From contig JAJEKV010000049.1 of NCBI GenBank assembly GCA_021234155.1, positions 5,203,001 to 5,267,000 of the forward strand: a stretch of 64,000 bases of DNA, written 5' to 3'. The stretch comes from Isoetes taiwanensis (taxonomy: Eukaryota; Streptophyta; Lycopodiopsida; Isoetales; Isoetaceae). This document shows, one piece after another, positions 23,626-34,696 of the stretch (position 1 is the stretch's first letter; each line of letters opens with the position of its first letter). A program made the translations under genes and the position numbers. The notes beneath the pieces are model-generated. The model saw only the letters and a list, made by a program, of their open reading frames with translations. It was not told where the DNA came from and searched no databases.

Positions 23626-23631
23626 AATAAA
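23626..23631 (+). promoter_or_regulatory. Possible polyadenylation signal AATAAA
   Basis: A canonical AATAAA lies 140 bases downstream of the RT stop on the coding strand. Confidence 0.35.
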
Positions 23632-24289
23632 AGTACCACGGCCCACCTGACCTATGGTAGGAGGCAGGGTTTTTTATTACAATAACTTGTTGACTCAATT
23701 GACAATTAACTTGTCTATGCATGTTGCAATTGGCCCTGACATTGCAGGATGAGAACAAAGCATAGCAAACGGAGGACTAGCTGGCAGGAGAAACTAAAGG
23801 ATATTGGAATGCACAATAAATGCACATCCATGATACAAATATGGTAAGAAGCTGGCGAAATATGGAAACATATATTCTTGAAGGTTAGAGACACTCCCTA
23901 TTATGTATGTTAATGTACATCTACAGCCATGAAATACACCTTGCTTTTAACATCCATATGGCTAAATATGGTGACGTGTAAATTAGGACATTATAAAGTC
24001 ACATATAAACTAGGGTATAATGTTAAACTAACGTGAAACAAATTTTAGGTTTTAAAAAAAATGATATGACAGATTCAATCATGAAGACGATGGCCAGGGG
24101 TTAGGGCAGCTGTGGATAGGGACCTCACGGCCATTTGCTGGAAGAACATAAGAATTCCCTTGCTGGAACTGACGGTAATAGGTACTGAATCCTTGCTTAT
24201 AAGGCAACAGATATGCACGAAAATGGCAATACAGGTTTTGGGCAGCATAGCTTCTATGTGCAGATTGGTGTCCTAATCCCGGTTACAAA

Positions 24290-24598
24290 ATGGGAAGGAA
24301 GAAGGGTGATCTAAATGCTGCTACAAGAAAGAGGTTAGCAGAAGAAAAGCTGAAAGGAAATGGGGGAAAGAAGATATTTCAATATCACAATTCAGCTGTG
24401 ATTCCAACTGTTGATAAGGGAAGCACAGTGGGGAAGGATGTAGGAGTGGAAAAAGGGAAGCAGGCTGAGATTGGGGCTGATGGCAAGCCCACAAATATGG
24501 ATGATGGAGATTTCACCTACATCAACAAGATTGCAAGCAAAACCATGGAGAATGAGCCTGGACACTCTAGTATTCTTGGACGAAATTCTAAGGTTTGA
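24290..24598 (+). CDS. Candidate N-terminal exon of the Penelope-like element
   Basis: ATG in the favourable context ACAAAATGGGAAGG opens a basic peptide, MGRKKGDLNAATRKRLAEEK, that continues for 102 codons. It ends at SKV-TGA next to a donor-like AAG|GTTTGA (24592). It has no stop, no domain and a plausible nuclear-localisation-like start. Its place, downstream of the RT and upstream of the right pseudo-LTR, suggests that in a head-to-tail copy it would be spliced across the repeat into ORF1 at 17848. This is inference; alternatively it is a small independent ORF3. Confidence 0.5.
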   Translation: MGRKKGDLNAATRKRLAEEKLKGNGGKKIFQYHNSAVIPTVDKGSTVGKDVGVEKGKQAEIGADGKPTNMDDGDFTYINKIASKTMENEPGHSSILGRNSKV

Positions 24599-24873
24599 TA
24601 GATGTAGATGTTTTTTCTTGAAGGATCTACTCAATTTAGATTATGAAGCTTTAGATCAGACCTGATTTATGCCAAAAAGTGGTCTGAGTTTAGTAACCAT
24701 TACCTTATAGGCATTAAAATAGATTAATGTCATTTCTGCCTTGGATCTAAAATAGTTCAGATCTAGGAATTGTTATAAATTAGATTTATGGCACTTATAT
24801 GTATAACAGCAAGCATGAACTAGATATATTAGGGCTACTGAATTATTGACAGACTAATGTGGCCTGGTTCATA

Positions 24874-25487
24874 TTTGCTAAACTGACATCTTCTAATCTT
24901 TTGCTTTATGCTTGAATATTGATATAGTGAAGGGGGATAACCTCAAAGAAACCCATGACACCTGCTATCCCATACATGACAACCATTCTGATGCTTGTTT
25001 TTTGTTTGTGGATGCAGGTAACAGGTTTCTTTGCTCTATACTCAGTATTCGGTTCTATTTGGACTCGTATTTTGGGTTTAGAAACTGATTACAAGACTTC
25101 TACTATGGTATTTGTTAAAATATTTTATCTAGAACATGGAAAACATTCTGAAACATAAGCTTTGAATGTACTATTGTCTGAGATAAATCATCAGATCATT
25201 GAAATATATTGAGGTAATTTATCTTTAACATTTGTGATTTATGGATTTGCTGATATCAGGGATGGTTATCTGAATAATCTTGAAATTTCTGCTTGAACTA
25301 TAGACTTCAAAAGTGTATTCAATTTCTGCTGATATAAGTTCATTAGTCTTTAAGTTGCATAGAAATAAAATGTACCAAGTCTTGGCTTAATCATAATGGC
25401 CTGATTATGGTTAAGGCTGCCAATGGATCTGTTTATTACCTTTTAAAGGTCTTAAACAGATAGTAGTCTGTTCTGACGAATAGATTA

Positions 25488-25518
<31 letters not shown>
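24874..25518 (+). repeat. Right pseudo-LTR copy, ending in a T run
   Basis: It matches 17125-17751 up to the eight-T end, then extends to 26 T (25493-25518) before GCATAATATGG. The left copy instead continues into ATCGATACTC and the ORF1 acceptor, so the right copy is cut at the T run. Confidence 0.95.
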
Positions 25519-27163
25519 GCATAATATGGCTAGGCACATTTCCCAAGAAATCACATATGTATGAACGCCTAAATGGACGAATTTTTGGAATTTCTTTTCT
25601 TGCAAAAGGAATCTTTTTTTATGCTCGTCATGATGGTGGAATTTTTTTTGCAAAACAAGCCTTTTCATTTTTTGCTTTGAAAGGGGTATGAAAATGGTGA
25701 GGTGGCAAGTAGGCAAGATGAGTTGGCAATGTGAGGATGACATGGCAAGTAGGGGTAACGATGTGTCAAATGACTTGGCTAAGAATATGTTTTCTAGTCA
25801 AAACATGAGATGATGTGGAGATGATGTTTATGACATGTAGATGATGAAAGTATAATTATGGCACCGCTCAACTACCTTATTTAAGAATGGAGTTCCAATT
25901 TGTGGGGGAAATTCTAATTTCAAAACTAAAATTCAAATTCCTGTTCTTTGCCTACGTCATGTTCTTTGGCTCCCTGCCGCAAACTCCAATCCATTGTGGA
26001 TATGGATGTCAACGAGGTAATCTGTCCACAAACTGGCATTTCAAACAGGAGAAAACGAAGAAGAACCAAGGAAGAAGAAATGTTGAAGAAAAGACGCCAA
26101 AGAAAAAGAAGAAGAGAGGAAAAATTGGAGCTTGCAGAATTGGCAGAAGGATCTGGTTCATCAAGAAGTGCAAGCAGTAAACGTCATATTGTCCTTAATT
26201 TGCTAACGTCTTTCCATAAACAGACCAAAAGAATTGAGGATAGCATGAAGAAAGAAATTTTACTTGAGTTTTTGAGGGATAAAACATTGGAAAAATTTAT
26301 AGATGAAGAATTAAAGGATTTGAAAGCCAAGAGCATCGTCATTAGGAGCCTTTGGGATCTATGAAGACTGTGAAACTCTCTACCAGATGACTGCCTAGCA
26401 GCCAAGAATAGCTGTCTTGCAATGTCTGTACCATGCCGTGCAGATTCTGAAATAAGTGACAAAATCAGCCAGAGAGATCTTGGAAAGGTATTAGGTGTTC
26501 ACCCAAGAAACCTGCAAATGGCAAAGAAAAAGAGGGAAGAGATCGATTACAATGGTGGAAAATGGGTTTCTTATAAGAGGGCTAAAAGATTCGATGCAAT
26601 TTCAGAGGAAACAGATAGAAAAGATTCAACATTGGATTGAGAACACCAGAGTGTCTCCTAGCATAAAGGATGTTAGAACTAGAAGATTGGAGAGAAATGT
26701 AAGAGAAGAACATGTTGTCCACTATCTGGAGAAATCACAGGTTAGTTTATAAATTCTGTTATACGTGTTTTCTTAGTTATGGTGCTTAGTGTGGTGGTGC
26801 ATGTGGTGGTTATTGTGTTATACAGTGATTGTGGTGTACTGTATGCAGCATGTGAATTGTGTGTAGTTGACTCTAAAATGCAGCTAAATAATATTTAATG
26901 TTGGGAATATTAGAACATGACATAATTGAGTTACAAGTACTGTATTCCTTTACTGGGTCTGTGTATACAGTCTAAAAATATTTGAGAATGACAGATAACT
27001 AACTGATCCTAAGTTTAATTGAATTGATAAAGACAAATTTTTGTCACATAAAAGTACATCTCTGTTGGAAAGTTTATGATATATTTAAAAAAAGAGCATA
27101 TGTTACAAAATTTGGCTTTTCATTAAAAGCTCTGTACCCGAGAACTAAATTTACATGCATTTC

Positions 27164-27688
27164 CTAAGCAACAGGAAATGCTGGTATGACTGGCTCCACT
27201 TCTGATGCATCTAAAATTACTGTTTTCTGCACTAAAGCGTTTAAGCTTTCTGCAGTCATCCCAGAATTGCATAGGATCAGGTTCGCCAGTGCTTCTTGCA
27301 TCCCCTCATCGTAATAACGCAACCCTGCCAATAATTCCCGCTATTGCCGACTCAGAGCCTCGAAGTGCCGAATAACCCATGCTATACCTGTCTTTGCAGC
27401 AGCATGTAACATACGGTCATGGACCTTGCCTGAAAGCTCTCTTCCCGTCAATCCGACCCCAAAAATAGCCATTGAAGGCCCAGTATCCAATCTGTTGAAT
27501 GGGTTTAGGGTGGCTTCGAATTGAGCAAAGAAGGTGGATTTAGGCATATCCACCTTCAAAGACTGATAACGAGCCTTGGTTAAAACAAACCGAAGGGCCT
27601 GCTCGCTCATTCTAGGTAGGCCGTAATTATATCTGAACCTCCTGTTAGCCATTGCCGGAATAAACTTGGAAGCTTGAGCGCCAAAAAT
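27164..27688 (-). pseudogene. Possible endogenous rhabdovirus (varicosavirus-like) nucleoprotein fragment
   Basis: On the minus strand a frame runs from just after TAG (27689-27691) to TAG at 27164-27166, about 174 codons with one internal TAG at 27341-27343. The sequence is much richer in GC and more protein-like than its surroundings. Its composition and motif spacing remind me of the C-terminal half of nucleoproteins of plant negative-strand viruses; such fossils are known in many plant genomes. The N-terminal half is absent. I see no poly(A) at its 3' end and no target duplication. The identification rests on recall of family style, not on alignment, and it could be another protein. It lies antisense within the transposase intron. 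Confidence 0.35.
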
Positions 27689-27840
27689 CTAGTGCAGGGA
27701 CATGATTTAGTGGGTAGATCCTTTAATATTATCAGGAAAGGAATGTAATTATTATCAGGGTGTACGAATTTCAGAAATGTTATGAGAGCAGGCTAGGCAG
27801 ATTTTTTATGGCAGACGAAATAGGATCAAAGTAATATGAT

Positions 27841-28610
27841 GTGATCTGATGTGTGATGTGGTGTGGTGTGGTGTGGTGTGTGGTGCATTATAATTATGGT
27901 GTCACGTGGGCGTGTGCGTGTTAAATGTATGATATGTGTGGATTCAATTTTATTTATTCTTCCCCCTCACCCCACCACACTCCACCACATTCGTCACCAC
28001 CACTACATTTCACCACACAATCTCTCACCACCACATTTCACCACATTTGTCACCACCACCACACCATATAACACCCCACCATCTATCTTACCACTAAATT
28101 TCATCCACCATAGACTACCACCACATCTTTGCCACCACCACATTTATCACCACATTTCAAACACACCATCTCCCACCACCACATGCACCACATTCTCCAT
28201 TACCACCACATTTGAAGCCCACCATCTCCCACCACAACAGTCCACCATGTCCCACACCACACCCCACCATCTCCCACCACTGCACTCTACCATCTCCCAC
28301 CACCACACTCCACTATGTCCCACACCACACCCCTCCACCACACTCCACCACCACCACACTCTTCCACCACCACCACACACACCCCACCACTACCACACCC
28401 CACCACTACCACCATCACCGCACACCACCACCACACTCCGCCACCACCACCCTACACAATGTCCCGTGGACCACTCCTTGCTACCACCACACATTTGATG
28501 TATGGTATGCGGTGGATGGTGTGGTGTGTGGTGGGGTGTGATGTCGTGTGTGGTAACGTACACAACACTAATGTGCTCGGTCTGGTGAATATGATGAGTG
28601 TGGGGCATGG
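27841..28610. repeat. Low-complexity GTGGT / CCACCA tract with inverted arms
   Basis: (GTGGT)n-type sequence at 27841-27890 is followed by CCACCACA-type repeats at about 27970-28460 and again by GTGGTGTG-type sequence at 28500-28610. The outer and middle blocks are complementary in type. Open frames over it are composition artefacts. Confidence 0.9.
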
Positions 28611-30534
28611 TATGGTGCATGGTTTGGTGTGGTATACACATCCTAACAGTTTAGTGTTCATTTCATGCAGATGCTATTGTTCAAGAGGTTCAAGGACCAA
28701 CATTCACAAAGTAAGATTCGTCTTCGGCTTTTGAGAAGCTAAAATCTTGGTTTGTTGTGAAATTGAAGGACTTCAATAGTTGTTGTTGCATTTGGCATGT
28801 GAGGATGCAAATGCTAGTGGATGGACTCAATGGGATGAGAACCAAACATCCAAAGAATTGCACTTGCACCTGTGATGTATGTAGATCACATGAACTTGAT
28901 CAATGCAGGGCACACCAGCATAAAATTACAAGTACAGGAAGCCTATGGAGATCTATATTGTGTCCAAAGAGTGAATTAGATGAGTTTCACAAGAAGGCGT
29001 GCATCCTTGGAGATTGTGAGCTGTGTGGAATCAAGAAGCTTCAGACCTATCCCTGGAAGAAAGTGGCAGTAACAGAAAAGTGAAATGGGAGTACATTGAC
29101 TATAAAAAAGACAACGTCTTGAGTTCTGGTAGGAGATTGACTCCTTAGTACAATGAGACAGAACCCAAGGAGCTTCTAGATAAACTGAAAGAGCGTCTAA
29201 AAATTTTTCCACTGCATAATTTCAGGTACCAATGGCAGGCAAAATAATTTAAGGAGCTTCTGGAGAATCTCCCAGTAGATGCATGTCTTTCGGTAGTGGA
29301 TTTTGCAGAGAACTATACATTCAAGGAACAAGAGGAGGTGCAGTCGATGCGCTGGGTCAATAACCAGATTACCATTTTGGTTCAAATAACATATCAGTAC
29401 GACTCAGTGGCAGATGAGATTATCAAGGAAACACATTAATATGTATCAGATGATAGGGAACGCGATACTTTGTTCATGCAACACTGCTTCATGAAGCACC
29501 ACAAATATCTGGAGCAGAAAGGAAGGGTGCCAAAGAGACGTTATATGTTTTCAGATGGTGCAGTATCTCAATTCAAGGCTTCTAGACCATTTTACTTTGT
29601 GGCTAGGTATACAAACGACACTGAAGTCTATATGATGTAGAATTTCTTTGGTTCTAACTACGGGAAAGGTGAACATGATGGCAAGGATGCTGAGTTGGAG
29701 ATGGTTAAGACAACTGCAATTAAAATACAGCAGCATAAAATTGGGTAATGCTCATGAAGTGGTAGAAGTTGCTGAAGGGATGTTTACTTGCGGAACATCC
29801 GAGTGGATGAACACATCTGAAACTAGCAAGAGAAAAAATATAAAAAGGTTCTTTTGGGAAGTCCAAGTGGAGGATATAGATAGAAAGAAAGCATGGGGTG
29901 TAGAAAGGATTTTGGACACTAGGCAGATCCATTGTGTACATGCTTCAATCCCGAATCTCCATTGCAGTTGCACAGGAGGGAACTTTCCTGCTTCTGCAGC
30001 TATTGCTTGGATGGCATGTGGGACAGTTGTGTGAACAAGCACTATGTTGATGATTGGAAACTTCAAGTTATTGTACCATCCTCCAATGTGCATGCTGACA
30101 TTGAGGACCGTAAATCTAGCAGGTCCTTGTTCTCCTCCAATCCCACGATGTTAGCAAAGGCACTTAGAGTTGGCGATAATTTTGCTGTCGTTGCTCCGAA
30201 AGGGAATGATGAGGGTGCTGAATTTTGGATTCTGATGTGCACAAAACCAAAATGGATATTGGAGAAAGACTTCCAATTCAATGGAACATGGTACCTCGCC
30301 GGTGATAGTGTCATAGAAGGTAATTACAAGAAGGGCGCAAGATCAACCGTCAACTATGATCTTTGGAGTAAAGATGCCTTAGGCATAGTATTCACAACAC
30401 AGATCTGTGCAATCAGACTTCACATGCCACCAACGAAATGTCAAAGCAGGACTATATATAGGCTGGATCCTTTAGACGAGGAGAAAATTTTACAGAATTT
30501 ACCCGAAGATCTTTCTGATGAGGATGAAATGTAA

Positions 30535-30833
30535 AACCATTCTGTAATTTTCAGAACTCATCTGAAGTTTTGTGCTTCAGCTGTAATAATGAGTTTGTCT
30601 TGATTTCTTTTGAAGATTTGAATTCTTTTGAACACTTGATGCCTTATTTTGTGACAAAGAACATATAATTGAATATGAATTTTCATTCAAATGAATCGAG
30701 GTTACAGTAATAATTATGTACATAAGAAAGACATACAGTGATTTTAAAGTACGAGGTGACTCATGCACCTACATATTTCCCAATACATATGTTCCTCTCA
30801 GTTCCAGCCTTTGTTGCTTCTAATATTAAAATT
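30535..30833. other. Convergent 3' ends of two genes
   Basis: Short region between the transposase-like stop (30534) and the putative last exon of the Ulp1-like gene; no separate feature is seen. Confidence 0.4.
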
Positions 30834-32321
30834 TCAAGCATGAACACTAACATCAACTAGATCCTGGTCTGAAATGTGCACAACCTGCAGTTAACCACAC
30901 TTTGTCAATAACAGAGTTTGGTTTGTTTGCTGCATTTGAGTTAACTTACTAGATCAGGCAACAATATATTCACTCCTTTCAAGTACCCCTTCACAAATTT
31001 GTGCATAAACGAACACACGGCAGGGCCACATGAATGACATCGAAGAGGCGTTCTGAAAATTTTCACAACATCTGAGGTTGTGAAGCTGAAATTATTGTGT
31101 CCAAGCAATTCTAGGAACCTGCATTCAAAGTTTGTTGTCATTGTGTGACAATAGCAAAATGCAATGAGCAAGCACTAACCTCTCAATATGTCTGCTTCTG
31201 CCATGCAAGCCCATGCTATCAAAATGATATATCCCTGGTTTATATCTCTGTGCGAGACACGCGCGACTTACGATCAGAAAACAGGTCCAATGATGTCCAT
31301 CACAAGCAAGCACAAACATGTACTGGAACTTATCCAGATCACATGTTTCCTTATTGTTTTGTAACTATTTATGTGCTTGGACAATGTCGAGTGAAAACGA
31401 GGGAGGGATGGCTCATTTCTTGGAGCATCAAGTAGTATTCTATGTATCTGCAAATATATGCATATGATGGCACAATCCTGATGAACATAAATCAGATGAA
31501 AGTATCACCTTGAGAAGAGGAGGATCAATTGATCATTGAACCACTGCGTATCAGCTTCCAAAATGTTGATGTCAGTGGAGCTAAACACGACAGTTTCAGT
31601 TCCACTCAGCACCACTTCCAAATGTGTATGTGGCTTTAGATAGACAGGGACTGCCAATGCTCTATCATCTGTAGTTCTAAATACACACGAGAACATTTGA
31701 TCACAATCCATTCAAATATTTTAAATTGAAAAAGTACAACACATATCATAGAAATTTTTTTACTTATATTGACTTTCAAACAGTTATACAACATTCATTT
31801 ATGAAAATACTTGTCGAGTATTTTCTTGCAGTTGCGCGACTCTTCAGAATCCCACATGTTCCACATTTGATTTTCCTTCACATAAGCAGGCACACTTTCT
31901 GTAGCCAGAAATCCTTTCAGCCATGGTTTGAGTTGCTCCAAAAGGAAATTGGAATCCAACCTGTCGGGAGCAAAACTATTTGGACATATCATGGTGTTCG
32001 ACTGGTTGACAGAACCCTTATATCTGCTATCATCTATCAACAATGTGTTTTTCACTTGGTATTTCCAGTATTTCTGGTACACTTTGGACAGATCCTTAAG
32101 GAAAATTGGCTTATTAACCACTTTTAATTTTGTGTTGGTGCAGTCATCCTAACATATGCCTTAATTTTTCAGTTTGAACAAACATTTGGGGGAAAATACC
32201 TATAGCCAGATTTATTTGGAACTTTGTCACCCCAAAGCTTCTTTAGATCTTTATGGGGAACAATCTCTTGTTTGAGGAGAGATTTCATCGTGTAACTAGT
32301 GGCATTCAATTCTGACTCCAT
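30834..32321 (-). CDS. Ulp1-type (C48) cysteine protease gene, several exons
   Basis: Minus-strand ATG at 32321 opens MESELNATSYTMKSLLKQ, about 50 residues. Further exon-like segments lie at 31795-32121 (PIFLKDLSKVYQKYW), 31505-31711 (DTQWFNDQLILLFS, the usual LND-I start of the fold, donor AAG|GTGATA), about 31180-31360 (FVLACDGHHWTCFLIV then HFDSMGLHG) and 30941-31140 (CHSCGPAVCSFMHKFVKG). This gives the His, Asp and Cys of the catalytic triad. The Gln normally five to six residues before Cys is not evident. A last small exon at 30834-30886 is possible. Ulp1-like proteases cleave SUMO-type modifiers in hosts and also occur in plant and animal DNA transposons. It converges on the transposase-like gene, so the two may belong to one element. 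Exon borders are approximate. Confidence 0.6.
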
Positions 32322-34003
32322 TAGGGTTCAATCGGCAAGAAGCGGCAAAAAAACAGAAGAAGAGGTGATTATTTCCTAATTCGAAATGAGGGACAATGAC
32401 GTGGCATAAAATTCAAAATAACCGACGCTCATTAATTCGCACTCCCACAATCTCCGCTTCGGTATACAACACCCGATTCTACCACAAAGAAGGTGCAAAA
32501 ATGTGGCATCAAAATGCGCGTTTTTGATACACCACATCGTGCTTTTACCCATCCAAAATGAATATAAGTTCAACACCAAGCTTATGCCCAGCCAGCTTAC
32601 ATTCCAAGCCCTATAGCGGGTGGTGAGATGCAAATCTTAAAACCCCACCTGAGAATTCTTCATGTGTAGACCGCTGGCCCCCTTGCAATTGCTTGTGCCT
32701 CAAAGGATCGGCTTCTAGCTCCAAGAACCAAACTGCAGAAGACTATACATAGTGCAATCAATTCTGACTCAACTTCACTCTTTCTGCCATATCTCCGTCA
32801 TACTGACGAATTTCGACCTGATCCAACTCAATTCAGAATGTAATTCAAAAAATTTTCTATCAAAAGACAAATCAAGTAAAGAGGATCTCTGGTCGCCGAG
32901 ATATGATCCTCCAAACTTTGACCACCAAAACTGCCCAAAAATTGCTCCTTCTGCCTTCATGCTCTGCAACAATCATTTTTTCAAAGAGACAAAACCCTAA
33001 ACTCATGCAGTATACATGTTATGCATGTGTACATACATAAGTACATATACTGGCCGATCAACTGCCCAGGTCTGTTAGTGAATGTAAATAGTGTCGAATT
33101 TATATGGATTGTGGTCTTCCAATTGTGGCCCATAATGAATGACTATTAATGTTCTATATACTCTTAAAGGAGTTATATCAATTTTAGGAATGAACATATA
33201 TGAAAGAAATTCCACTAAGTTATTTTAACATCGATTTAAGATAGCGAAAGTCAAAAATCTGATTTATATTGATACCATGTTTTGAGCTTAATATTTTTTG
33301 TTATAGTTTGATAACTAAGTTTCTAGCTAAGAAAATAAATAAATGCCGTAACTACATAGATTTTAACTTATGCACAAATTATCTGATCTATTGTAAGCTT
33401 CATGCATCACTGAGCATGTGTATGTTATTCTTATCCGCCCATGCCTCCTTAAGTAATTAGGTACTTCCTCTGTAGCACCATTCTCAATGCTTAGAGGAGC
33501 TCCCTACTTGATTTGAACTCCCGGTCCAAAGATCAACTTGATTGCTGCATGATTACCTATTGTAAAAAGTCCTGGAAAATCGAGATAACTTTATATAACC
33601 TGCAATGCCTGAAATTCAGGTGCTTCCTGTCCTTAGAAACTTGTTGCAATCAAGGTTATCTTGACCTTCCAATTCTCAAAACAACAAGCTTAGCCATCAT
33701 TTTCATTGTTGAAGCTAAATGCACAACAATATAAATAGCAAACTAGTATAAGGACAAGCATGCTTCATAATTATTGATTTTGCATCACTTTAGGTAAAGT
33801 TAGAATATAAGACATTCTCATAAAAGCTCTCATAAGATCAATGACAAAATATTGCACTATGATTTAAAGGTCTCTTATCAATAAGCTTAAAGAAGTTCTG
33901 CAAAACTAGCAATTTAGACAAGAGTGAGATGTAAATTCTATACTGGTGTACGAAAACCATATCTGTGAAAAGTGCATGGTATCCTTCGTGTTTATGAAAT
34001 TCA
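32322..34003. other. Intergenic stretch, nothing recognised
   Basis: No coding or RNA feature is supported. The terminal repeats of the putative DNA transposon would be expected in this region or in 25519-26001, but I could not find a matching pair by eye. Confidence 0.4.
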
Positions 34004-34499
34004 TGTTAGAACTTAGAGAAATTTATCAAGACAATTTCACTTACAAGATCCGCATTCCTTTACTAGCACAATAATCATTATAGTTTCAATAGTCACTCAA
34101 TTAATACGAACCATTGGAATTCAATACCACTGTATATCGATCAAAACCCCTTAAGCATTAGTTTACTTCTTCTTTCATTGTGTATTGCCGGATCGATCTC
34201 GTCGATCAACCCTAGCAGATTTACTCACCTTAATACGAACAGATCCGTCGGTTGTAGTGCCGACATGGCTGAGTCCGGCGGTTAAGCCATAACCGAGATT
34301 TCAAATAGGACTTGGCTCCACTTTATTCGTCCAGCATATTTCACCCTAACTTAGAAATATTTAGGGTATTAATACAATGCTTGTCTTAACCATTAGGGAA
34401 CCATTGAATCATAACGAACCATTGAAGGATCAACCAATTGAGGTAATAACCGAACTAATATCACAGTCATTATCTCACAATGATCTGACACTTTTAACA
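34004..34499 (-). repeat. Copia 3' LTR
   Basis: It matches the 5' LTR at offset 4522, with five substitutions and no gaps. Confidence 0.97.
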
Positions 34500-34509
34500 T
34501 TCCCTCTTC
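34500..34509 (-). other. Copia polypurine tract
   Basis: GAAGAGGGAA on the minus strand directly adjoins TGTTAAAAG of the 3' LTR. Confidence 0.85.
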
Positions 34510-34696
34510 AGATCATTTCTGCTGTAACCAGACATGATTTAACCAATTTACTGAAACATAATCTTCTTTCCTGCAAGTGGTTCTTCTGATTAAATGTCTC
34601 AGAATCTTGAACATAAATTTCCTCTTTAACCATATTCACTGTTCATGTTCTGTGCATGTGAATATCATATAGACATGTGTTTCAACTTCATGATAT

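Larger units (their letters stand above)
17125..25518 (+). mobile_element. Penelope-like retroelement with pseudo-LTRs and introns
   Basis: Two direct repeats of about 627 bp (17125-17751 and 24874-25500), differing at one base, flank a unit with a 549-codon ORF1, an RT ORF of 694 codons and a short N-terminal-looking exon. The RT has Penelope-type motifs. Penelope-like elements are known to form head-to-tail copies with long direct repeats (pLTRs) and, unlike most retroelements, can retain introns. Both long ORFs open immediately after an acceptor-like AG preceded by a pyrimidine-rich run, and the candidate start exon lies at the right end before the second repeat. That order fits a permuted tandem unit: exon 1, repeat within an intron, ORF1, RT. 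No GIY-YIG nuclease is visible. The right repeat ends in a 26-T run; no clear target duplication was found. Confidence 0.65.
26746..28668 (+). other. Probable intron of the transposase-like gene
   Basis: Bordered by CACAG|GTTAGT and TTTCATGCAG|A, in a place where the protein family pattern is interrupted. It contains the possible viral fossil and the low-complexity tract listed separately. Confidence 0.5.
26002..30534 (+). pseudogene. Decayed transposase-like gene, intron-containing
   Basis: ATG at 26002 opens a very basic N terminus (RRKRRRTKEEE), then after two TGA stops (about 26362 and 26371) a helix-turn-helix-like segment ISQRDLGKVLGVHPRNLQMA. After a frameshift near 26622 comes HWIENTRVSPSIKDV and VHYLEKSQ ending at donor CAG|GTTAGT. 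The next exon starts at TTTCATGCAG|ATG (28669). Following a frameshift, FEKLKSWFVVKLKDF leads to a Cys-rich block (CTCTCDVC, C-x-x-CG). Later come VVDFAENY, RRYMFSDGAVSQFK and FFGSNYGKGEHDG, a D..D..HGKG-like pattern I associate with unclassified transposases in animals and plants. Stops lie near 29146, 29438 and 29637. The last part, 30040-30534, is open and ends LSDEDEM. DDE chemistry is inferred. Confidence 0.55.

Noticed and set aside
27863..28734. ORFs rich in His, Thr and Pro, or Gly and Val
   Set aside because: Pure products of the CCACCA/GTGGT low-complexity tract.
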